Source: Pseudomonadota bacterium
GTDB lineage: Bacteria; Pseudomonadota; Alphaproteobacteria; Acetobacterales; Acetobacteraceae
Assembly (NCBI GenBank): GCA_021828605.1
Contig: JAJZEG010000241.1
Coordinates: forward strand, 1 to 5,310
Length of the DNA: 5,310 nucleotides
Reading direction: 5' to 3'
Within the stretch, counting starts at the first letter, position 1, and every line of letters starts with the position of its first letter. The position numbers and the translations under genes were made by a program. A model generated the notes under the pieces. It made no database searches, had not been told where the DNA came from, and saw nothing but the letters and a program-made list of their open reading frames with translations. Positions 1 through 5,310 of the stretch are shown in pieces.

Positions 1-712
1 AGGGCGCTATGGGTTGGGGTGGCGGCAAATTCGCACCATAGCCGCCAAACACTGAGACGGCACCTCGGGGATGCGTCGCCTCGGCGGTAATACTCATCAC
101 CCGCGCGCCCATCGGCTGCACCGCCCGGCCCGAGTAAGGCGCCGGATTTTCGGTAGGGAGTCGCCGCACCGCAATCGGCTGCCGTTGGGCGGCCATCACA
201 GGATGATGCGTTACCTGTTGATGTGCCCTTGCTTGAACCCGGCGCGGTGCCGCGCGCACGATACGCACCACAGGCTGCACATGCGGATTAGCTTGAAGTA
301 TCGGCTGGGGTGCGATTGCAGCCGCCAAATCAGCCTTCGCCGGGGTAACCGGGATCGGGCTGGGCGGTGTGGCGTTAGCGAGCAAGGCCGGGGTGGGCAT
401 CGCACTGCCCGGGGGCGGGCTGCCGGGTGCGGGTAGTTGTGCGGCAAGCTGCGACCATGACACCAGCTGGTCGGGCGCCATCGGTTTGAGCTGCGGCAAA
501 AACTGATGCGCGAGGGCGGCCAACCGGTTCGGATCATTCTCCTCGGCCCAGGTCGCGCGCAACACCACCAATTTCTGTTGCGCGTGCTGGATTTTCTGAT
601 TTACCCCAGCAATTTTACGTTCTAACGTTTCGGTATTGTGTTTAACTGTAAACATCCACGCCCCAGACGCGACCGTAATCACGCCGAGCACGATATTGAG
701 CGAGCGGATCAT
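1..712 (-). CDS. ftsL: Cell division protein FtsL, partial (3' end beyond the window), with long C-terminal extension
   Basis: FtsL is a bitopic inner-membrane protein of the divisome; with FtsQ and FtsB it activates the septal synthase FtsW-FtsI. I translated this frame by hand: 237 codons run from the ATG at 712 to base 2 without a stop, so the gene continues past the window edge. Residues 4-22 form one hydrophobic segment. Residues 26-50 are charged and glutamine-rich, like the FtsL coiled coil. Residues 51-81 ([18 protein letters not shown], then LKPMAPDQ) match the alphaproteobacterial FtsL pattern of L-x-A-x-W, N-x-P-x-RL, LA and P-x-x-x-x-Q. From about residue 94 the protein is rich in Pro, Ala and Gln and looks disordered, at least 140 residues beyond a normal FtsL core. 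The start overlaps the rsmH stop as ATGA, and its weak ribosome binding site suggests translational coupling. ftsI would be expected next, outside the window. Identity is firm from core motif plus position; the role of the extension is unknown. Confidence 0.88.
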   Translation of the reverse strand, partial: MIRSLNIVLGVITVASGAWMFTVKHNTETLERKIAGVNQKIQHAQQKLVVLRATWAEENDPNRLAALAHQFLPQLKPMAPDQLVSWSQLAAQLPAPGSPPPGSAMPTPALLANATPPSPIPVTPAKADLAAAIAPQPILQANPHVQPVVRIVRAAPRRVQARAHQQVTHHPVMAAQRQPIAVRRLPTENPAPYSGRAVQPMGARVMSITAEATHPRGAVSVFGGYGANLPPPQPIAP

Positions 713-1644
713 GCCGCCACCCGTTCAATCGCGCGCAAACGTGCCGAGCGGGCGCGCGGGTTATGGCGGGTTTCCGCCTCGGTCGGGAGGAGCACGCCTT
801 TGGTCAATAAGCGAAACTTCGCCTGATTCCGACCATGATCCTGCATCGGCGCGTGGCGCGAAGGCTGGGCGGCGCGCCCGGTGACGTCGGCCATGAACCG
901 CTTGGCGATCCGATCCTCGAGCGAATGGAACGACACCACCACCAATCGACCCCCAGGCACCAGCAGGCTGGTCGCCGCATCGAGCCCGTTTTTGATTTCT
1001 GCCAGCTCCTCATTGACTTCAATCCGCAGCGCCTGAAAGCTGCGCGTCGCCGGATCGATGCCCGATTTATCCGGGCGCACCACGGAGCGGATCACCCGCG
1101 CCAAATCGAACGTGGTCTCGAATTTTTGTACAACCCGGCGCGCGACAATCGCCGCCGCAACCCGCCGCGAGGCACGTTCCTCGCCAAACTGATAGAAAAT
1201 ATCAGCCAAGGTTTGAGCGCTGGCTTGATTAACAATATCGGCGGCGGTGGGCCCATCGCGGCCCATGCGCATATCGAGCGGACCATCGGCGCGGAATGAG
1301 AAGCCGCGTTTTGGATCGTCAATCTGATAGGAGGACACACCAAAATCGAACACAGCACCATCGAGCGCCGACATGCCAGCCGCCTCGAGCAACGATAACG
1401 CATCGCCAAACCGCCCTTCGATCAGATGCAACCGATCTGGGTAACGCTGGGCCAGTGCAGCACCCCTGGCAATGGCAGCCGGATCGCGATCAATCGCCCA
1501 AACGGTGCAGGAGGCCGCAGCGAAAATCGCTTCGCTATACCCACCACCGCCAAATGTCCCATCAAGATAATGCCCCTCCGCTTGCGGCGCGAGCAAGGCG
1601 ATCGCCTCATCGCGGAGCACGGGAATATGACCAAGGGCCTTCAT
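709..1644 (-). CDS. rsmH: 16S rRNA (cytosine(1402)-N(4))-methyltransferase RsmH (MraW)
   Basis: RsmH is a cytosolic S-adenosylmethionine-dependent enzyme that methylates N4 of C1402 in the 16S rRNA decoding centre of the small subunit. The 311-residue length is typical. Family motifs appear in order: HIPVLRDE (6-13), the SAM-binding [12 protein letters not shown] (27-38), AIDRDP (50-55), [11 protein letters not shown] (99-109) followed by RGFSF (113-117), GEERASRR (154-161), [16 protein letters not shown] (199-214), SFHSLEDR (238-245) and a C-terminal [11 protein letters not shown] (295-305). No key motif is missing. The ATG at 1644 shares 4 bp with the mraZ stop, and the gene's own stop shares 4 bp with the ftsL start, so it sits in the middle of a coupled mraZ-rsmH-ftsL chain. 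No separate promoter is apparent. Its place in the dcw cluster is conserved although its substrate is rRNA and not the cell wall. Confidence 0.97.
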   Translation of the reverse strand: MKALGHIPVLRDEAIALLAPQAEGHYLDGTFGGGGYSEAIFAAASCTVWAIDRDPAAIARGAALAQRYPDRLHLIEGRFGDALSLLEAAGMSALDGAVFDFGVSSYQIDDPKRGFSFRADGPLDMRMGRDGPTAADIVNQASAQTLADIFYQFGEERASRRVAAAIVARRVVQKFETTFDLARVIRSVVRPDKSGIDPATRSFQALRIEVNEELAEIKNGLDAATSLLVPGGRLVVVSFHSLEDRIAKRFMADVTGRAAQPSRHAPMQDHGRNQAKFRLLTKGVLLPTEAETRHNPRARSARLRAIERVAA

Positions 1645-2114
1645 AGCGCGGGCCCAGCCGGGAGAGTCAGGCCGCGCGCCCGGGCGCGTTCGCGCGCCTC
1701 AGCACGGCGGCGCTCGGCGGCGGCGGGTTCCCAAATTTGGAAAATCCGGCCCATGCCCATGAACACCACGCTGTCGGTCAAATCCGCATGCGCCACCAGC
1801 GCCTCAGGCAGCACAATCCGACCCTCTTTGTCGGCATCAAGCGGAAACGCATCAGCATAGAGCGAGGCGGCCAAATCATCATGGGTTTCGCTGAACAGGT
1901 CGATGCCCTGCAATTGCTGCTCAAGAGCCGCAAAAACCAAAGCCGGCCAGGCCTCAATGCAGGGGTGTTTGTGGGAGGGTCGCAAAATCAGCGCGCTCCG
2001 GCCAGCCTCATCCCCCAGCGGCGCTCCACGCAACGCCGCGCGAAACGACGCAGGAACGGACACCCGCCCTTTGGCGTCGAGTCGGTTCTGGTGGGTGCCG
2101 AGAAACTGGCTCAT
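1641..2114 (-). CDS. mraZ: MraZ, transcriptional regulator of the division and cell wall cluster
   Basis: MraZ is a ring-forming DNA-binding protein with two SpoVT/AbrB-like halves; in E. coli it represses its own dcw promoter. From the ATG at 2114 the product has 157 residues, within the usual range. The N-terminal half begins [20 protein letters not shown] and holds the D-x-K-G-R motif at 13-17. The second half repeats it as [11 protein letters not shown] (93-103). The tail (131-157) is rich in Ala, Arg and Glu. The frame can be extended 35 residues upstream to an ATG at 2219, but that extension has no family similarity and runs through the putative operator, so I chose the start where family homology begins. 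An AAAGGT sequence lies 13 nt upstream, a rather long spacing. The gene is first in the cluster and its stop overlaps the rsmH start as ATGA. Confidence 0.95.
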   Translation of the reverse strand: MSQFLGTHQNRLDAKGRVSVPASFRAALRGAPLGDEAGRSALILRPSHKHPCIEAWPALVFAALEQQLQGIDLFSETHDDLAASLYADAFPLDADKEGRIVLPEALVAHADLTDSVVFMGMGRIFQIWEPAAAERRRAEARERARARGLTLPAGPAL

Positions 2115-2162
2115 CCCGTTCGCTGTGACCTTTCGTCTCGCCTGTTTTGCCCCGGTCTCGAC

Positions 2163-2178
2163 GGGCTGCGCACAGCCC
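2163..2178 (-). other. GC-rich hairpin in the mraZ leader
   Basis: GGGCTG and CAGCCC form a perfect 6-bp stem around a 4-nt loop (TGCG on the minus strand). If transcription starts near 2197, this hairpin lies in the mRNA leader about 50 nt before the mraZ start. No run of U follows it, so it is not an intrinsic terminator. It may simply stabilise the leader; no function is shown. Confidence 0.4.
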
Positions 2179-2192
2179 CCGTTCAGACTCGT

Positions 2193-2236
2193 TGGGAGAA
2201 CATGGGATATCATGGGCAAATATGGGCGTCAAAGGG
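2193..2236. promoter_or_regulatory. Putative MraZ operator: ladder of TGGG boxes at 10-bp spacing
   Basis: Read on the plus strand, TGGG occurs at 2193-2196, 2203-2206, 2213-2216 and 2223-2226, and a degenerate AGGG at 2233-2236. All five are exactly one helical turn (10 bp) apart, with 5-7 unconserved bases between them. MraZ is known to bind direct repeats of TGGGN separated by 5 nt upstream of mraZ, so both sequence and position fit: the nearest box is about 80 bp upstream of the mraZ start. The boxes overlap the predicted -35/-10 region, consistent with autorepression. They lie on the strand opposite to the mraZ coding strand. Assignment is by motif and position; no binding data are available here. 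Confidence 0.8.
2204..2232 (-). promoter_or_regulatory. Candidate mraZ promoter (-35 TTGACG, weak -10)
   Basis: On the minus strand TTGACG (2232-2227) is a good -35 match. A 17-nt spacer leads to TATCCC (2209-2204), a poor -10 hexamer matching only TAT. Transcription would begin near 2197 and leave a leader of about 83 nt before mraZ. The element lies inside the TGGG ladder, so a bound MraZ ring would cover it. The spacing and -35 are persuasive, the -10 is not; the AT-rich stretch around 2268-2290 could carry an alternative or additional promoter. Confidence 0.4.
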
Positions 2237-2444
2237 AATAAACCGGTTTGATTACGGTTTCGCGGGCTAAAATCGATAAAATCGACTAATAGCGACCCGT
2301 CGCGCACAATGTTGTTGTTTTGTTCTTTTCTCGCAGGCTTGAGCGAGCGGCAAAGTGGCGCCGCTCAGCCTCGGATCAGACCGACACCATCCGCCCAATG
2401 AATCACCGATTTCTGCTTCGCCAACGGATCAGATGACCGCGATC
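2237..2444. other. Intergenic region between sppA and the mraZ promoter: no gene seen
   Basis: I find no coding frame with family resemblance, no tRNA and no recognisable structured RNA in this stretch. It contains a perfect tandem 9-bp repeat (TAAAATCGA twice, 2268-2285) in an AT-rich patch. It also contains a T-rich plus-strand patch around 2310-2334 and a hairpin with a 7-bp perfect stem (GAGCGGC 2345-2351, GCCGCTC 2360-2366, 8-nt loop). The hairpin is not followed by a U run on either strand. The segment probably carries upstream promoter sequence for the dcw cluster. Confidence 0.5.
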
Positions 2445-2476
2445 AAAAGCCCCGCCGCCCCCGAATAGGTGCGGGG
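2445..2476 (-). terminator. Possible intrinsic terminator after sppA
   Basis: Starting 7 nt after the sppA stop on the minus strand, CCCCGC (2476-2471) can pair with GCGGGG (2455-2450). The stem has 6 GC pairs around a 15-nt loop and is followed by one C and then TTTT (2448-2445). A shorter alternative stem (CCCCG/CGGGG) is possible within it. The position is right for ending sppA transcription before the mraZ promoter, but the loop is large and the U run is only four long. Confidence 0.4.
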
Positions 2477-2483
2477 AGAATAA

Positions 2484-4265
2484 TCAGTTCACGCTGATCG
2501 GCGGCATTTCCAACCGGTGCAACTGCGACAGGCTGGCGATCATCCGCGCCTCGCTGCGCAATCCTGGCGGCAGACTGGCCAAACCGAACGGGTTGAATTT
2601 CCCAATATTTTTATGGAGGAGCTGGGCGAATAGCGCATGGATGGTCGGCTGGGCATTATTGATCGCGAGCGGAGCGTTGGGCTTGAGATGCAAGGCCGTC
2701 CGCACGGCGGCAAAAGCGGTATGGTACCCGCCGATTTGGTCAACCAGCCCGCGTTTCAGCGCCTGAGTGCCAGTCCACACCCGTCCTTGGCCGATATGGT
2801 TCACTTGAGCAGGGGTCATATGCCGTCCCGCCGCGACCCATCCCACGAAATCCTGATAATCGCCGTTCAGCATGATTTGCAGGCTGGCAAGCTGGGCCTG
2901 ATTCCAGGGCGTCGTTTGGTCATTGAAATCGGCATTGGCGCCGCGCGACGCACCAGCAACGGTCACCCCGATTTTGCTCATTAATTTGCCAAAACTAAGC
3001 TTGCCGCCCAGCACCCCGATCGAGCCGGTGAGGGTCGCCGGATCGGCCACCAGAATGCTGCCATGGCTGGACACCCAATAGCCGCCCGACGCATCAAGCC
3101 CGCCCATGGAAATAATCAGCGGCTTATGCGCCTGTGCTGCGGCAGCCACTTGCGCGCCAATCACCGCCGAACCGGTGACCGTGCCGCCCGGCGTGTCGAG
3201 TCGCAGCACAATCGCCTTGATCTGTTTGTCATGGATCGCGTGATGCAGTTCGCGTGCGAGCTGGCGCGGCGCGATGGCGCTCGACGTGTCCCCCGCTGAC
3301 GGCGCCTGGATATCGCCATGGGCAATGATCAGGGCGATTTGCGTGGCATGGGCAGGTAACTTCGGCACATCCGCCACATAGCGGGCAAAAGTCACGCTGC
3401 GCCCGCTAAATACCGAAACCTGCGCATCGAGCGGCAACACTGTATTAATCAGCCCATCCTGCTTGGCCTGGGCGGCGCTGAACGGCGCCTGATCGATCAT
3501 CGCGCGCACCGCAGCCGGGCGTTGATTGAGCCGGGCCGCAATCGGCGCGATGGCCGCGCGATACATCGATCCAGCCAAACTATTGAGCATATGCACATTC
3601 GCCTTCGAGGGCGCCGACCGGGTATAAAGCTGCGGATAGGTTTTATATTTGCCAACATGCTCGAACTGCGCATCAACGCCAACCGTCTGCAACGCGGTCG
3701 CGGCGAACGGCGTTTGCAGCGACAAACCGGTTACCCCGAAATCCCCAGCCTCGGACAATTCGATGCGGCTGGCGGCGGTGGCGATGATATACGCGCCGAG
3801 CCCGCTCGGCCCATCGAACGACATCGCCCGCGCGATCACCGGCTTGCCGGTGGCGGCACGAAACCGGGCAATCGCATTATGGAGTTCTTCAGCGGTGGTG
3901 AGGGTGCAGCAGCTGCCGCCCAGCGTCAGGTCAAGGCCGGTGACCCGGCTGTCATGGCTCGCGCGGTCAATGCCCTGGATCGTTTGCAGCAAAGTGGGCT
4001 GCGCCGCATGGCCAAAATTGAGCCAAAACGGCGTGTTCGCCGCATCGACCGGATTGGCCCGCAAATTGATCGCCAAATTGAACTTGCCGGTCAAAGACTG
4101 AGTGGAATGAATTTTATGCGCGTTAAAATTCAGCACCGCCAGAATAATTCCGACCACCGCCAAGGTGGTCAAGGCGCCGAGCACAAATACGATGCCAACC
4201 ACCCCATTAAATACCCAGGTGAGTAAGCGGGCGAAAAACGAGCGACGGTGCGGGCCAGAATTCAT
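2484..4265 (-). CDS. sppA: Signal peptide peptidase SppA, long (67K-type) form
   Basis: SppA is an inner-membrane serine/lysine protease of family S49 that degrades signal peptides left after secretion. At 593 residues this is the long two-domain form (E. coli SppA has 618). Residues 1-18 are basic and 21-46 form one membrane anchor, placing the catalytic body in the periplasm. The N-terminal domain (about 80-290) carries HVGKYKTYP, where Lys208 aligns with the E. coli general base Lys209. The C-terminal domain (about 305-530) carries LDTPGGTV (356-363) and DASGGYWVSS (391-400), where Ser393 aligns with the nucleophile Ser409; TLTGSIGVLGG (411-421) follows. Both catalytic residues are present, so it should be active. 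The ATG at 4265 has AGAGG 9 nt upstream. A possible terminator follows the stop, which separates the gene from the dcw cluster. It may be co-transcribed with the lipocalin gene upstream, but the gap is 167 bp and no promoter is clear. Confidence 0.95.
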   Translation of the reverse strand: MNSGPHRRSFFARLLTWVFNGVVGIVFVLGALTTLAVVGIILAVLNFNAHKIHSTQSLTGKFNLAINLRANPVDAANTPFWLNFGHAAQPTLLQTIQGIDRASHDSRVTGLDLTLGGSCCTLTTAEELHNAIARFRAATGKPVIARAMSFDGPSGLGAYIIATAASRIELSEAGDFGVTGLSLQTPFAATALQTVGVDAQFEHVGKYKTYPQLYTRSAPSKANVHMLNSLAGSMYRAAIAPIAARLNQRPAAVRAMIDQAPFSAAQAKQDGLINTVLPLDAQVSVFSGRSVTFARYVADVPKLPAHATQIALIIAHGDIQAPSAGDTSSAIAPRQLARELHHAIHDKQIKAIVLRLDTPGGTVTGSAVIGAQVAAAAQAHKPLIISMGGLDASGGYWVSSHGSILVADPATLTGSIGVLGGKLSFGKLMSKIGVTVAGASRGANADFNDQTTPWNQAQLASLQIMLNGDYQDFVGWVAAGRHMTPAQVNHIGQGRVWTGTQALKRGLVDQIGGYHTAFAAVRTALHLKPNAPLAINNAQPTIHALFAQLLHKNIGKFNPFGLASLPPGLRSEARMIASLSQLHRLEMPPISVN

Positions 4266-4333
4266 ATTAAAAAGCCTCTTTGCTACCCTTGCTCCCTATC
4301 ACGTTGGATCACCTTGGCAAGCTCCTCTCCTCT

Positions 4334-4361
4334 CCCTGAAATTCGTCGGTGAATTTCAGGG
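4334..4361. repeat. Perfect 11-bp inverted repeat between lipocalin gene and sppA
   Basis: CCCTGAAATTC (4334-4344) and GAATTTCAGGG (4351-4361) are perfect inverted copies separated by 6 nt. On either strand the RNA would form a strong 11-bp hairpin. No run of T follows on either side, so it is not a classical intrinsic terminator. On the minus strand it is followed by a purine-rich AGGAG-type stretch (4336-4322) and then the sppA leader. It could be a regulator binding site, an mRNA processing or stabilising hairpin between the two genes, or one copy of a dispersed repeat; the window alone cannot separate these. Confidence 0.75.
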
Positions 4362-4432
4362 ATAAGCAGACCACTAACCTGTTGAGTTTGTTCGCGTCCG
4401 TTTTTAATCCGAAGCCCGACGGACCAACCGGA

Positions 4433-5065
4433 CTAAACTTTCTCAAATCCCGGCTTGCCGATTTGATCCGGAAATTGTGGCACCCGACGAAATTTCTTGG
4501 CATCGAAACCGTGATGATAAAAACCTTCGAGCTGGGTCTGATAGGTCGCGTCGTCCATGTGGTTGCTGCGGGCGAACAGCCAGCCGAGCGAGCGGTTGGG
4601 CAACCCGGCGAGGGCGATGGTGTAGCTCGGGTCAACATCGAAAATCACGAACGGCACACCAACCGCGCCGCCTAGCACCGTCACCCGCCAAATCGCATTG
4701 TCGGAATGCGGCTGCACATAATCGATTGAGGCGAAGCGAAATAATTTCGATGAAAACCGATCCTTATGACCGTGATACGCATCAATAATCCCGCCTGCCG
4801 GTCGCGGCGTATAGGTGGCATAGGCGCCGACATACCCGGCTTCGGCGAAATACGGGATATGGCCAATAATATACCATTTGCCGTAATAGCGATTCAAATC
4901 GATCGCGACTGTGGGGCGCAATGGCGGCAACGGGTAGGAGCTGGTCTCAAAGGTACACGCGCTCAATAAAGCCGGCGCCGCGAGCAGCGGCACCGCCCGG
5001 GTCAGCACACCGCGCCGCGATAGGGATGCAGGGCGCGATGGCAATGAAGGGATGAGGGCGGTCAT
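4433..5065 (-). CDS. Bacterial lipocalin (Blc-like) lipoprotein
   Basis: Bacterial lipocalins are small beta-barrel proteins, often outer-membrane lipoproteins, that bind lipids or other hydrophobic ligands in envelope stress or maintenance. The start at 5065 is preferred because AGGA lies 6 nt upstream; an in-frame ATG at 5071 would have that AGGA directly abutting it. Numbered from 5065 (210 residues), the N-terminus holds SRRGVLT (16-22), a hydrophobic core and a LSAC lipobox with Cys37. This suggests a twin-arginine-type lipoprotein signal; Thr at +2 fits outer-membrane sorting. The mature part shows the lipocalin GxW motif in NRYYGKWYIIG (58-68), a second conserved strand region FVIFDVDPSYTIALAGLPNR (139-158) and WLFARS (162-167), where the Blc family has WILSR. 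The IS481-type element ends about 100 bp upstream, and sppA lies 167 bp downstream. Family is confident; ligand is unknown. Confidence 0.88.
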   Translation of the reverse strand: MTALIPSLPSRPASLSRRGVLTRAVPLLAAPALLSACTFETSSYPLPPLRPTVAIDLNRYYGKWYIIGHIPYFAEAGYVGAYATYTPRPAGGIIDAYHGHKDRFSSKLFRFASIDYVQPHSDNAIWRVTVLGGAVGVPFVIFDVDPSYTIALAGLPNRSLGWLFARSNHMDDATYQTQLEGFYHHGFDAKKFRRVPQFPDQIGKPGFEKV

Positions 5066-5163
5066 AAGCATTCCTATTCTTCAATCTGGGGATCAATAGG
5101 TCGGGATGCGCAAACCGCGCACAATAGCCGACGCCATCAATACGACCGAACGTCCTAAATAGA

Positions 5164-5178
5164 TGTGGGGGCAGAACA
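5164..5178. repeat. Putative terminal inverted repeat of the IS481-type element
   Basis: The 15-bp sequence TGTGGGGGCAGAACA directly follows the transposase stop. It starts with TGT and ends with ACA. It is called a terminal repeat from this position and from the TGT start; its partner is not in the window. Confidence 0.6.
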
Positions 5179-5310
5179 CTAGGTGTTTAGTCCCGGCATT
5201 TCATGGAGCGGATTTAGCTTGAATCGTTCGGGCTGATTTGTCCAGGCTTTGCAGATGAATTCGTAGGGAGTGAGGCCTTTGAGGGTCTTGAGCCGTTTGG
5301 CGAAATTGTA
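5179..5310 (-). CDS. IS481-family transposase, C-terminal fragment (5' part beyond the window)
   Basis: The last 43 codons of a minus-strand frame enter the window at 5310 and end with TAG at 5179. They read YNFAKRLKTLKGLTPYEF at the start and NPLHEMPGLNT at the end, with ICKAWTNQPERF between. This is the typical C-terminus of DDE integrase-type transposases of the IS481 group. The DDE catalytic residues lie upstream and cannot be checked here, so I cannot tell whether the element is intact. The stop directly abuts the putative terminal repeat, as is usual for compact insertion sequences. Confidence 0.88.
   Translation of the reverse strand, partial: YNFAKRLKTLKGLTPYEFICKAWTNQPERFKLNPLHEMPGLNT

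Larger units (their letters stand above)
5164..5310 (-). mobile_element. IS481-type insertion sequence, one end
   Basis: The transposase fragment is followed immediately by TGTGGGGGCAGAACA (5164-5178), which begins with TGT as IS481-group terminal inverted repeats generally do. I therefore place the element's transposase-stop end near 5164. The other end, its inverted repeat and any target-site duplication lie outside the window, so the exact boundary is an estimate. The element lies about 100 bp upstream of the lipocalin gene, and its transposase is on the same strand as that gene. Confidence 0.75.

Noticed and set aside
211..537. A 108-codon minus-strand frame within ftsL
   Set aside because: It is in a different frame from the FtsL core motif and its Arg/Pro/Cys-rich product resembles nothing. 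The ftsL frame runs open through the same bases.
2186..2190. GACTC, a GANTC methylation site next to the MraZ boxes
   Set aside because: A single 5-bp site is expected by chance, and the window gives no sign that a CcrM methylase is present.
1737..2270. Plus-strand frames of up to 177 codons opposite mraZ and its promoter
   Set aside because: They are antisense to mraZ, read across the operator boxes, and show no family features.
2237..2483. RNase P RNA gene (rnpB), which I recall lying near mraZ in some alphaproteobacteria
   Set aside because: The gap is too short for a full-length RNA and I could not find the conserved core sequences.
3522..4226. A 234-codon open frame on the plus strand opposite sppA
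   Set aside because: It lies wholly antisense to a well-supported sppA, has no recognisable family, and is rich in Arg and Gly, as expected of a GC-rich antisense shadow.
4283..4312. A possible 9-codon GTG leader peptide before sppA, with AGGAG 9 nt upstream
   Set aside because: It is too short, with no codon run or attenuator pairing to suggest a leader function. The AGGAG is part of a low-complexity purine repeat.
4396..4424. A 6-bp inverted repeat (GTCCGT/ACGGAC) just after the lipocalin stop, considered as a terminator
   Set aside because: The loop is 17 nt and no U run follows on the minus strand, so it is likely chance.
1..5310. CRISPR arrays, tRNA or rRNA genes, defence or phage modules
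   Set aside because: No regularly spaced repeats, no tRNA- or rRNA-like sequence and no protein of those classes was seen on either strand.

Overview
The window is a compact, GC-rich chromosomal segment in which every recognisable gene lies on the minus strand. It reads as an alphaproteobacterium. The start of the division and cell wall (dcw) cluster, mraZ-rsmH-ftsL, is in the order typical of that class, and the FtsL core motif and the long two-domain SppA also fit. Acetobacterales/Acetobacteraceae is my best guess at family, but that rests on general resemblance and not on a marker.

Transcription runs from high to low coordinates. At the right edge is the 3' end of an IS481-type insertion sequence (5164-5310): the last 43 residues of the transposase and a likely terminal inverted repeat. 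About 100 bp further on is a lipocalin with a twin-arginine-like lipoprotein signal (4433-5065). A 167-bp gap holding a perfect 11-bp inverted repeat follows, then sppA for a membrane-anchored two-domain signal peptide peptidase (2484-4265). A modest terminator-like hairpin sits just after sppA. The next 370 bp hold no gene; they contain a short tandem repeat, an unassigned hairpin, the mraZ promoter region with a ladder of TGGG boxes at exact 10-bp spacing, and a leader hairpin.

The dcw genes then follow as a tightly coupled chain. mraZ (1641-2114) and rsmH (709-1644) share 4 bp, and rsmH and ftsL (712 to beyond base 1) also share 4 bp. MraZ is the transcriptional regulator of this cluster and is expected to bind the TGGG boxes in front of its own gene. 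RsmH methylates 16S rRNA. FtsL is part of the FtsQLB divisome subcomplex, which activates septal peptidoglycan synthesis. The ftsL frame stays open to the window edge after 237 codons, so the gene is longer than an ordinary ftsL and carries a Pro/Ala/Gln-rich C-terminal extension.

I see no new biological system here. The points most worth a second look are the orientation and regularity of the MraZ box ladder, the FtsL extension, the perfect palindrome between the lipocalin gene and sppA, and the insertion sequence end close upstream of the lipocalin gene.
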